The notes under the pieces: model-generated
Told to the model about the DNA's origin: nothing
The model's database searches: none
Seen by the model: the letters and a program-made list of their open reading frames with translations, nothing else
Assembly: GCA_002404095.1 (NCBI GenBank)
Contig: DHJA01000236.1
Coordinates: 11,704 to 35,403 of the forward strand
Length of the DNA stretch: 23,700 nt
Direction: 5' to 3'
Source of the DNA: Planctomycetaceae bacterium UBA4732
GTDB lineage: Bacteria; Planctomycetota; Planctomycetia; Gemmatales; Gemmataceae
Position numbers and translations under genes: made by a program
Shown: piece after piece, positions 1 to 9,600 of the stretch
How the letters are laid out: the number at the start of each line of letters is the position of its first letter
Position numbering within the stretch: position 1 is the stretch's first letter

Positions 1-1
1 G

Positions 2-361
2 GTGAGCAAAGTGACGCCCGCGGGGGCGGTCAGCCCCTTCGCCTCCGGGTTCAACGAACCCGAAGGCGAGGCCTTCGACGCCGCCGGCAACCTCTACGTC
101 GCCAACGAAGGCAACGGCACGGTGAGCAAGGTGACGCCCGCGGGGGTGGTCAGCACCTTCGCCTCCGGGTTCAACTTCCCCACAGGCGAGGCCTTCGACG
201 CGGCCGGCAACCTCTACGTCGCCAACAACGGCAACAACGCGGTGAGCAAAGTGACGCCCGCGGGTGTTGTCAGCACCTTCGCCTCCGGGTTCAGCGTACC
301 CGTTGGCGAGGCCTTCGACGCCGCCGGCAATCTCTACGTCGCCAACTTCAGCGCCAACACG
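2..361 (+). repeat. Three tandem 120-bp coding repeats (NHL units)
   Basis: Units begin at 2, 122 and 242 and a fourth starts at 362 but stops matching after about 12 bases. Each unit is exactly 120 bp and encodes one 40-residue NHL-like repeat. Units differ mainly in the residues between 'ASGF' and 'GEAFDA' and in the last few residues. Because the window edge cuts the array, the full copy number is not known. Confidence 0.9.
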
Positions 362-1837
362 GTGAGCAAGGTCAGCAACGTGACCGTGCCGTTCACGCTG
401 GGCGGCACGGCCGTTAGCGGCACGGACTACAGCGGCGTCACGGCCAGCCCGTTGGTCTTTCCGATCGGACAAACCACCGAAGACATCAGCGGCACGCTAC
501 TGCCCGACCCCGGTACCATCAAGACGATCACCTTCACCCTGGGCGCACCCACCGACGCCACCCTCGGCAGCCCCGCCGCCAACGTCCTGACCATTGACGA
601 TCCTAACCCGACCCCGACGCTAACGAGCATCAGCCCGGCGTCGGCCACGGTCGGGGATAATGAGACCAACATCACCCTGACCGGGACGAACTTCGTCAAC
701 GGCTCGACGGCCGAGTTCAACGGCACGCCGATCCAAACCTTCTTCAACAGCGCGACCCAGCTGACCGCCGTCATCCCGGGGACCGACCTAACCACGGTCG
801 GCGCCGATTCGATCACGGTCGCGACCGCCGGGCCGGGCGGCGGCCCCTCGGCCCCGCAAACTTTCACCATCACCAACTCTACGCCGCCGCCCGTTTCAAC
901 GGCGACAATCACCAGCCTCAGTACGTCCAGCGGTTTCGAGAATTCGACTTTTACCGTGGTCATCAACGGCTCCGGCTTCGCGCCCGGCGCGACCGTGACC
1001 TTCGGCGCCGTAACCTTGACGCCGGATTCCATCACGCCGACGCAAGTAACGTTCACGGTCCCGGCCGCCGTCTCGCTGGCCGCCGACGAGAGCGACGCCG
1101 CCTTGGGCCCGGTCAACATCGCCGTCGTCAACCCCGGCCAAGCGCCGTCCAACGCCGCGACGTTCACCGTCCAGGAAGAATTGCTTCCCGACGGCACACG
1201 CGGCACAGCCAATCAACGCTTTCTCTCGGAGGTCTATCGCGATTTGTTCCACCGCGCCATCGACCAGACCGGCCTGGCGTCCTGGGGATCTCAGCTCGAC
1301 GCTGGCGTCAGCCGGATCAGCATCGTTCTGGCCATCGAACAAGATCCGGGGCACGAGTTCTTGCAAGTCGAAGTGAAGGACGCCTATTTGCAATATCTAC
1401 ACCGGGCGCTGAATCCCAGCGACCCCGGCGACCTCGCCGGCCTCAACAGTTCCGTGGCCTACCTGGTGAACGGCCATAGCGTGGAGCAGCTGGACGCCAT
1501 CATCGTATCGTCGCAGGAGTACCAATCCAAAGCCGTGGCGCGCGGCGGCTTCAACATGGCCTTCTACGAGGACGCGCTGGGGCGGCCACTCGGCGCCCCG
1601 AACGACCCTCCCGCGTCGCCGCCGCTGACGCCGGACCAGATAACGGCGGTGTTCGCCTCGCCGGAATTCCACACGGATTTGGTGATCGCGTATTACCGGC
1701 GTTTCCTGGATCGCGCTTTCGCCCCCAGCGACCCCCCGGCGCCGACGCGCTTCGCGATGGGCACGCCCGACGGCGTACAGATCGCCGACATCCTCGGCGA
1801 CCCGCTCATGGAGTTCTTCGACAAGACCGCTCCGTGA
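2..1837 (+). CDS. Partial surface-type protein: NHL repeats, truncated Calx-beta, two IPT/TIG domains, DUF4214
   Basis: The frame is open at the left edge, so the N-terminus lies outside the window and the GTG at base 2 is probably not the start. Residues 1-122 hold three near-identical 40-residue NHL-type beta-propeller repeats (core GEAFDAAGNLYVAN). They run directly into the second half of a Calx-beta domain (about 126-200, VPFTLGGTAVSGTDYS), whose first strands are missing. Two IPT/TIG immunoglobulin-like domains follow (about 202-293 and 300-390). A DUF4214 region (about 400-611) contains repeated 'YRDLFHRAID', 'YEDALGRPL' and 'YYRRFLDRAF' motifs. The part from the second IPT domain onward closely resembles the next gene. 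Such architectures are usual in large exported planctomycete proteins. The exact role is unknown; ligand binding or adhesion is inference. Confidence 0.85.
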   Translation: MSKVTPAGAVSPFASGFNEPEGEAFDAAGNLYVANEGNGTVSKVTPAGVVSTFASGFNFPTGEAFDAAGNLYVANNGNNAVSKVTPAGVVSTFASGFSVPVGEAFDAAGNLYVANFSANTVSKVSNVTVPFTLGGTAVSGTDYSGVTASPLVFPIGQTTEDISGTLLPDPGTIKTITFTLGAPTDATLGSPAANVLTIDDPNPTPTLTSISPASATVGDNETNITLTGTNFVNGSTAEFNGTPIQTFFNSATQLTAVIPGTDLTTVGADSITVATAGPGGGPSAPQTFTITNSTPPPVSTATITSLSTSSGFENSTFTVVINGSGFAPGATVTFGAVTLTPDSITPTQVTFTVPAAVSLAADESDAALGPVNIAVVNPGQAPSNAATFTVQEELLPDGTRGTANQRFLSEVYRDLFHRAIDQTGLASWGSQLDAGVSRISIVLAIEQDPGHEFLQVEVKDAYLQYLHRALNPSDPGDLAGLNSSVAYLVNGHSVEQLDAIIVSSQEYQSKAVARGGFNMAFYEDALGRPLGAPNDPPASPPLTPDQITAVFASPEFHTDLVIAYYRRFLDRAFAPSDPPAPTRFAMGTPDGVQIADILGDPLMEFFDKTAP

Positions 1838-1856
1838 CAGCGCTTGGCGACAGATC

Positions 1857-1897
1857 GCCAGCCGGTTCGGTCGCCACGACCGCGCGTGGCGGCTGGC
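1857..1897 (+). terminator. Possible hairpin after the first DUF4214 gene
   Basis: Twenty bases after the stop codon, GCCAGCCG (1857-1864) can pair with CGGCTGGC (1890-1897). Inside it, CGCCACG (1872-1878) can pair with CGTGGCG (1885-1891). The two stems share bases 1890-1891 and so are alternatives. No T-run follows, so intrinsic termination is doubtful. Confidence 0.3.
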
Positions 1898-2089
1898 TGG
1901 CGGCGTATACGTCCCACATCTCACGGTAAGCGCGTGTATTCGTCCAGCTTCGGGGCGATCAATTCCGGCAATTCCACGCCCGTCGTTCCGCCACGTTCTT
2001 TAGGCGAGAGCGCGTCTCAAAAAAGCGGCGATCACCGATCGGGTCGTTTTGTTATTTTGTGCAGTCTCTCCATTTTATCTGTTTTATTC

Positions 2090-2116
2090 TTGCAATAGAG
2101 TCGATAACCGTATAAG
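2090..2116 (+). promoter_or_regulatory. Weak candidate promoter in the AT-rich gap before the second DUF4214 gene
   Basis: The gap 1838-2179 contains no convincing gene. Its last 130 bases are clearly richer in A+T than the surroundings. TTGCAA (2090-2095) and TATAAG (2111-2116) resemble -35 and -10 boxes, but the 15-base spacer is short. The position, about 65 bases before the ATG at 2180, fits a promoter. This is only a pattern match. Confidence 0.25.
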
Positions 2117-2179
2117 CATAATTCATTCCGCTTGCGGCGCTGCAAGCTGTTCACCGAACCTTCTTCCCGAGGTGTGTCC

Positions 2180-5167
2180 ATGCGCTCCTGGTTTTCGCAC
2201 CTGTGGTCCTCGTCAGCGCGCCAGAAAAGCCCGCGCCCGCGCCGTATCCTATTGAGCATTGAGCAACTTGAAGACCGTCGGACGCCAGCGGTCATTACGG
2301 TGACCAGCATAGGAGACACGATTGCCGTCGATGCACTGGTGACGCTGCGCGAGGCCATTACGTCGATCAACCAGGGCAGCAACGTCAACGCCGACGTGGT
2401 GGCGGTTGGCGCCTACGGCGTCAACGACACGATTAACTTCAACATCCCCGGCGCCGGCGTGCAGACCATCAGCCTCGGGTCATCGCTGCCGGCCATCATC
2501 AAGCCGTTGACCATTGATGGCTACACGCAGGGCGTGGCCGCCACCAACACGCTGGCAAACTCGGACAACGCCGTACTCCTCATCCAGTTGGACGGCACGA
2601 GCGCCGGGACGGCAGTCAACGGGTTGACCCTCGGAGCCGGCAGCGGCGGCAGCACCATCAAGGGACTGGACATCACCAACTTCCAGGCGGACGGGAGCCT
2701 CAACGGCGGCGTCGGCATCCTCGTCCAGAGCAACGGCAACAGCATCGTCGGCAACTTCGTCGGCGTCAACCCCGCCGGCACGACGCAGCAGACCCTCTTC
2801 AGCGGCGACGGCATCCGCATCGTCAACGCCTCCAACAACACGATCGGCAGCACCAACCCGGCGGATCGCAACATCGTCTCGGGGAACTTCCTCGACGGCA
2901 TCCACGTCGAGGGCACTATCACCACGCCCGCGACGGGGAACCTCATCCAGGGCAACTTCGTCGGCGTCGCCGCCGACGGGGTGAGCCGCGTGGGCGTCCG
3001 CACCGCCCCCGTGCCGAACGCCGGCGCGCTCGGCACAGATGCCGGCAACTTCCTGTTCGGCATCGAGATTTCCGGAGGCAATAACAACACCGTCGGCGGC
3101 GCCACGGCGGGAGCCCGCAACGTCGTCGGCTTCAACGGCGCCGGCATCGAGGTCGATAACGGCGGCCAGAGTAACGTCATCCAGGGCAACTTCTCCGGCG
3201 TGGGCGCCGACGGCGTCACCCCGGTGGGCAACCTCCTGCACGGTATTGTCCTGCGCAGCAGCAATATCTTTAACCCCCCTCTCGGCCCCTCGCAGCCCAA
3301 CGAGCCGGGCGTGTCCTTCAACCTCATCGGCGGCACCGCGGCCGGGGCCGGCAACCTCGTCGAGTTCAACGGCACGGGCGGCATTGCCGTCTTCGGCAAC
3401 CCGGTCTCCGCCTCCGGCCAGCCGAACATCGGCAACGCCATTGAGGGCAACTCCATTTTCCTGAACGGCCGCAGCAACCCGACCTTCTTGCTGGGCATCG
3501 ACCTGACCAACGCCTTCGCGTTCCCCAAGGACGACGGTCTGACCCCCAACGACTCCAAGGGCCACGGCGCCCCCAACGACCCCAACAACTTCCAGAACTT
3601 CCCGGTGCTGAGTACGGCGGTCGAGGTCGGTGGCAATACCAACATCACCGGCACGCTCCAGAGCGCACCCGGCTCGATATACCGCATCGAGTTCTTCGCC
3701 AGCGACCCCGACCCGTTCAGCGGCATCCCCGAGGGACAGCAGTTCCTCGGCTCGAGCAGCGTGACCACGGACGCCAACGGCAAAGCTTCCATCAGCGTCT
3801 CCCTCAACGTCTCGGTGGCAAACGGCCGCGTGGTGACCGCGACGGCCACCGACGCCATTGGCAACACCTCGGAGTTCTCGGCGGGTCTGGCGGTGCCGAC
3901 GCTGCCGACCGTCCAGTTCAGCACGGCCAGTCAGGGCGTCAACGAAACCGACGGCACGTTCACCGTCACAATCAACCTGTCGGCCGCGTCCAGCGTGGAC
4001 ACGACGATCCCCTTCACGCTGAGCGGCACGGCCACGCCCGGCGTGGATTACAGCAACGTCACGATGAGTCCTCTGGTTATCGCCGCCGGCCAGACCAGCG
4101 GCACGATCACCGGAACCTTGTTGTCGGACCCCGGCCCGAACCAGACGTTGACGTTCACCCTTGGGACGCCCACCAACGCCACGCTTGGCGCCCCGACGAC
4201 CGACACGCTGACCATCGTGGAGCCAACCACGTCGGTCGCCAGCATTGTCACGACCACCGGCCTGAGCGCAGGTACGAACACGGCTTTCGAGAATACGTCC
4301 TTCACCGTGGTCATCAACGGTTCGGGCTTCGCGCCCGGCGCGACGGTGACGTTCGGCGCCGTTACCCTGACGCCTGATCTTGTCACGCCCACGCAAGTGA
4401 CGGTCACGGTCCCGGCCGCCGTCTCGCTCGCCGCCGACGAAGGCGTCGTCAACATCGCTGTCGTCAATCCCGGCAAGGCGCCCTCCAATTCGGCGACGTT
4501 CACTCTGCTGGAAGAACTGCTTCCCGACGGTACGCGCGGTACGGCCGACCAGCGCTTCATCGCCGAGGTCTACCGCGACCTGCTGCGTCGGCCGGTCGAT
4601 GCCGGCGGCTTGGCGACATTCAGCGGCCTGCTCAGCCAAGGCGTTAGTCGCGATCAGGTAGTCCTGGACATCGAGCAGGATTCCGGCCACGAGTTCTACA
4701 ACGTAGAAGTGCAGGCTGTCTATCAGCAGTACCTGCACCGCGCCGCCGAGCCTACCGCCGTGATCTCCGGTGCGAACTTCCTTGCGGCCGGCAATACGGT
4801 GGAACAGTTGATCTTCAACATCGTAAATGACCCGGGACAGGAGTACTACAACGTCCAGGGTGGCGGGACATATCAAGGCTTCCTGAACGCCATTTACCGG
4901 GACGCGCTCGGCCGCGCCATTGACCCCACAGGCCAGCAGGCCTATGGCAATGGGACGCCAAGGGTGACGGCCGCCGCGATTCTGAGCAGCCCCGAGTACC
5001 AAATGGACGTGGTGACGAAGGATTACGCCAACTTGCTCGACCGCGGCGTGGATCCTGGCGATCAGGTGTGGATCAACGACCTGAACATGGGCATACGCGA
5101 CGAGGCCGTGATCGCGGCCATCATCGGCGACCCCGGCGGTGAGTACTACAACAAGACCACCCCTTGA
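2180..5167 (+). CDS. Large exported LEDR-motif protein: beta-helix, Calx-beta, IPT, DUF4214
   Basis: This 995-residue protein is read from the ATG at 2180, chosen because it gives 'MRSW', as in the related gene at 19157, and lies 6 bases after GAGG. A basic N-terminus leads to LEDRRTPA (residues 30-37), the planctomycete motif found at the head of giant exported proteins. A CSLREA-like stretch (VTLREAI, then a beta-strand with TINFNIPG) opens a right-handed beta-helix (about 127-453) with repeated 'NxIGG.AAGARNxV.FNG.GI' and 'IQGNF.GV..DG' units. An FxASDPDP-type domain (about 473-570) follows, then a full Calx-beta domain (575-680), an IPT domain (686-779) and DUF4214 (779-995). It ends at a strong terminator. 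An adhesin or matrix-type surface protein is the likely class; the ligand is unknown. Confidence 0.88.
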   Translation: MRSWFSHLWSSSARQKSPRPRRILLSIEQLEDRRTPAVITVTSIGDTIAVDALVTLREAITSINQGSNVNADVVAVGAYGVNDTINFNIPGAGVQTISLGSSLPAIIKPLTIDGYTQGVAATNTLANSDNAVLLIQLDGTSAGTAVNGLTLGAGSGGSTIKGLDITNFQADGSLNGGVGILVQSNGNSIVGNFVGVNPAGTTQQTLFSGDGIRIVNASNNTIGSTNPADRNIVSGNFLDGIHVEGTITTPATGNLIQGNFVGVAADGVSRVGVRTAPVPNAGALGTDAGNFLFGIEISGGNNNTVGGATAGARNVVGFNGAGIEVDNGGQSNVIQGNFSGVGADGVTPVGNLLHGIVLRSSNIFNPPLGPSQPNEPGVSFNLIGGTAAGAGNLVEFNGTGGIAVFGNPVSASGQPNIGNAIEGNSIFLNGRSNPTFLLGIDLTNAFAFPKDDGLTPNDSKGHGAPNDPNNFQNFPVLSTAVEVGGNTNITGTLQSAPGSIYRIEFFASDPDPFSGIPEGQQFLGSSSVTTDANGKASISVSLNVSVANGRVVTATATDAIGNTSEFSAGLAVPTLPTVQFSTASQGVNETDGTFTVTINLSAASSVDTTIPFTLSGTATPGVDYSNVTMSPLVIAAGQTSGTITGTLLSDPGPNQTLTFTLGTPTNATLGAPTTDTLTIVEPTTSVASIVTTTGLSAGTNTAFENTSFTVVINGSGFAPGATVTFGAVTLTPDLVTPTQVTVTVPAAVSLAADEGVVNIAVVNPGKAPSNSATFTLLEELLPDGTRGTADQRFIAEVYRDLLRRPVDAGGLATFSGLLSQGVSRDQVVLDIEQDSGHEFYNVEVQAVYQQYLHRAAEPTAVISGANFLAAGNTVEQLIFNIVNDPGQEYYNVQGGGTYQGFLNAIYRDALGRAIDPTGQQAYGNGTPRVTAAAILSSPEYQMDVVTKDYANLLDRGVDPGDQVWINDLNMGIRDEAVIAAIIGDPGGEYYNKTTP

Positions 5168-5190
5168 AGACCTTTCAACGTCCTAAGGGA

Positions 5191-5231
5191 AACGCCGCCG
5201 AAGCGCAAGCGCTTCGGCGGCGTTGTTGTTT
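5191..5231 (+). terminator. Intrinsic terminator of the LEDR/DUF4214 gene
   Basis: Bases 5191-5206 are perfectly complementary to 5209-5224, leaving only AA between them, so about 15 pairs with a 4-base loop can form. The stem is GC-rich and is followed by GTTGTTT. It starts 23 bases after the stop at 5167 and separates that gene from the hydrolase downstream. Confidence 0.88.
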
Positions 5232-5325
5232 ATCGCACCTCGCGATTTTCGGTTGCGGGAGCGGCGTGAATAGGAGATCATGGGCGAGTCGTTTAGCTAT
5301 CCTCTTTCGTGCGGAGAATGCACCT

Positions 5326-6378
<1,053 letters not shown>

Positions 6379-6409
6379 AGTTGGCCTAGGAAGCAAAGGA
6401 GCAATCCCT

Positions 6410-6542
6410 CCTGGTTCCCACGCTCTGCGTGGGAACGAAGTCCGGACGCTCTGCGTCCCGTGCAGTCGATGGCCCCGCCCTCCTTAGTTTCGGGACGCAG
6501 AGCGTCCGGACGTGGGTGCCCACGCAGAGCGTGGGTACCAGG
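6410..6542. repeat. Inverted pair of palindromic intergenic repeats
   Basis: The left arm (6410-6460) is almost the reverse complement of the right arm (6491-6542), with a few mismatches. Each arm itself contains two small palindromes built on GCTCTGCG: TCCCACGCtctGCGTGGGA and GGACGCtctGCGTCC. The 30-base centre shows no pairing. This nested layout resembles REP/BIME elements or a short non-autonomous mobile repeat. It lies between the hydrolase stop and the WD40 promoter and may also act as a transcription terminator for the hydrolase. Confidence 0.85.
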
Positions 6543-6562
6543 GTTTCGTCTGATTCGTCTGA

Positions 6563-6591
6563 TTGACAGTTTCGTCCCGCCGTGCGACACT
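6563..6591 (+). promoter_or_regulatory. Candidate sigma70-type promoter of the giant WD40 gene
   Basis: A perfect TTGACA (6563-6568) is followed after 17 bases by GACACT (6586-6591), a poor -10 box. A 9-base direct repeat, TCGTCTGAT, lies just upstream. A start near 6598 would give a leader of about 75 bases before the ATG at 6674. The TTG at 6563 that could open a longer reading frame falls inside this -35 box. Confidence 0.4.
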
Positions 6592-6673
6592 ACAACTCTT
6601 CGCCGGTTCCCCTGCCATGATGCGGCCAGCGCCTGGACGCCCTCCCACCTGCCTTCCTCGGAGATCAGCTCCT

Positions 6674-9600
6674 ATGATCCGCCACAATGCGATACGACCC
6701 TTCATCATGTTGACCGCGCCCGCCATGCTTTTCCTCGGCGGGCTGGCCGTCTCCTTGACGAGGGCCGACGACCCGCCTGCGGCCGCCAACGTCGCCTTCA
6801 CTCTCAAAGGACATACCGAATCGGTTTATACGACCGCCTTCACGCCCGACGGCAAGTACGTCGTCACGGGCAGCTTCGACAAAACCATCAAGGTGTGGGA
6901 GGCGGCTGACGGCAAAGAGTTCAAGAGTTTCGGCGGGCCGAATGGACACACCGGCCTCGTCCTTAGCGTTGCAGTCAACCCGGACGGGACGCTCATCGCT
7001 TCCGGCGGTTCGGACAATACCGCCAAGATCTGGGACTTTCCCACCGCCAACGCCGTCCGAACATTCGCCCATGCCGACGCAGTGAACGCCGTCGCGGTCA
7101 GTCCCGACGGCAAGAAAGTCGCCGGCGCCGGTAAGGACGGCCTCGTCAAGTTGTGGAACGCCGTTGACGGCAAGGAGCTGTTCTCCTTCGCCGGTCACAC
7201 GGGCGCCGTCCTCGGCGTCGCTTTCAGCGGCAACGGCCAACTCCTTGTCTCCTGCGGCGCGGACAAGACGCTGCGTTTCTGGAATCCGGCCAACGGCCAG
7301 GCGATCACCGTCATCGGCGCCCACGCCGGCCCAGTCTCCGCGGTGGCCCTTAATCCCAATGGCAACGCCGCCTATAGCGCTGGCCAGGACGGTTTGCTCA
7401 AGTTTTGGACCCTGCCGCCAACGCCGGCGCGAGCGCTTGCCAAGCCCCACGACGGCGCCGTGACCGCGCTGGCCCTGTCCGCCGACGGCAACCAAATCCT
7501 TTCCGGCAGCGCCGATAAGACCGTCCGATTGTCCACATTCGCCAACGGTCAACAGGTCCGCGCCTTCGCGGGGCCGGCCGCCGGCGTCGCCTCGGTCGCG
7601 CTCGGCGGCGCTTATGTCGCGGCCGGCACGGAGGATCAACGGCTGTTCCTTTGGAATGCCGCCGATGGCACGCTGATCCGCCAAGTCGCGGCGCACGGCG
7701 GCTCCGTCACCGGCGTCGCCTTCAACGCCCCGGCGACCCAGCTACTCACGGCAGGGGGCGACGGCCAGCTGAAACTTTGGGCGCTGCCGCCCGCACCCAC
7801 GCGAGTCTTGACGCACCCCGACGCCGTGACCGCCGCGACTGTCAGCGCCGATGGCAAGCGAGTTTTCACCGCCGGCGCCGACAAGGTTGTGCGGAGTTGG
7901 GATCTCGCCAAGCCGCAGCAGCCCGAACGCCAGTTCTCCGGTCATCCCACGGCAGTCGGCGCCGTCGCCGTCAGCGCCAACGGTCAGTACCTTGCCTCGG
8001 CCAGCGACGACGGCTTGATTCGCTTTTGGAACCAGACAAACGGCCAACAGACCGAATCGATTGGCGCCCACGATCAGGCGGTGACCAGTTTGTCGTTTGC
8101 CCCTAATAGCCAACAAATGCTATCCGCTTCGGCGGACGGCAGCATCAAAACGTGGCAGTTGCCGGTCCCGGCGCCGAAGCTGTTCGCCCACCCCGACAAG
8201 GGGACGTCCGCCGTTCTCAGCCCGGACGGCGCCCATTTGTTGACCGGCTGCGCCGACAAGCAGGCCCGGCTATGGAACCTGTCTACCGGCGCGCTGGAGC
8301 GGCAATTTCCCGGCAACACACTGGCGGTCCTGTCCGTGGCGTTCAGCAACAACGGGGGCAACGTGGCGGCCGGCGGCGCGGACAAGTCACTGACCGTGTG
8401 GACCGCGGCCGACGCCAAGGTCGTGAAGCAATTTCCGAACTTGCCGGCGGCGGTGCAGGCCGTGGCATTCAGCCCGGACGGCAAGTTCACGGCGGCCGGC
8501 CTGGCGGACCACAGTATCCACTTATTCGATCTTACATTGGGTAAAGACGTGAAGACGCTGGCCGGCCATACAGGGCCAGTGACGGCCCTGCGATACACGA
8601 TGAAGGGAGAATTGCTGTCCGGATCGGGCGATAAGACGGTGCAGGTATGGGACGTGAATACGGGAGCGTCGAAGTTGAAGATCGACCACGGCGCGGCGGT
8701 GACGAGTCTCGACATAAGCAAGGACGGCGCCCGGATCGTCAGCGGCGGGGCTGATAAGACGGTCAAGATCTGGACGTTGGCAGACGGCAAGCCGGCCGGC
8801 GTCATCACCACGCCGGCCGAGGTGCGCGGCGTAGGGTTCAACGCGGACGCCAGCCGCATCGTCGCGGCCGGCGCCGACAATCGGGCGCGCGTCTACACCC
8901 TCGACGGTAAGATGCTGGAGTTCTTCGCCCACGACGGCCCGGTCGCCGCCGCGATGTTCCAGGCCGACGGCAAGCACGTCGTCACGGTCAGCGACGACAA
9001 AACCGCGAAGCTGTGGACATCGACTCTAGTGTGGCAAGCCCATCAAGCCGGCCCCATACGGCAAGCGCTCTATACGCCTAAAGGAGATCGCATATTGTCA
9101 TGCGGCGACGACAAGACGGTGCAATGGTGGAACGCGGCGGACGGCAAAGCGCTGAAGTCGATCCCGGCTCACGACGGAGCAGTTGGCGGAGTCGCGGTAA
9201 GCGGCGACGGGACGAAATTCGCATCTATCGGAGCGGATAAGGCGCTGAAGGTTTGGACGACCGCGGCACCCGGCGCCAAGGAAGAGGAAAAGCCCTTGAC
9301 GATCCCGCTGGCCGCGCCCGCGTCGGCCGTCACGCTCAGCCCTGACGGTAAGCGCGTGGCAGCATCCGTGACAAACGCCGCCGGGACGCAGCTGCACGTA
9401 TTCGATGCGGTTAGCGGCAAAGAGCTGCTGGTGCTGGGTGATCACACCGGAGCCGTCCAGTCGCTGGCCTTTCTGGCCGACAACCGCACGCTCGTTTCGG
9501 CCGGCGCCGATAAGACCGTGCGGCTTTCCGATGTGAACGTGCTGGCCGTGATCGACGCCCACGCGGGCGGCGTCGCCGGCTGCGTCTTTCTCCCCGACGG

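Noticed and set aside
2..361. Possible CRISPR array because of regular repeats
   Set aside because: The 120-bp units are contiguous coding repeats with no spacers, and no cas genes are nearby.
1397..1924. Minus-strand frame across the end of the first DUF4214 gene
   Set aside because: Arg-rich shadow of the coding strand without motif or start signal.
2480..5002. 840-codon open frame on the minus strand opposite the LEDR/DUF4214 gene
   Set aside because: It lies wholly inside a well-supported gene, is composed of Arg, Gly, Ala, Val and Asp in shadow-like fashion, and shows no domain. Long antisense frames are expected at this GC content.
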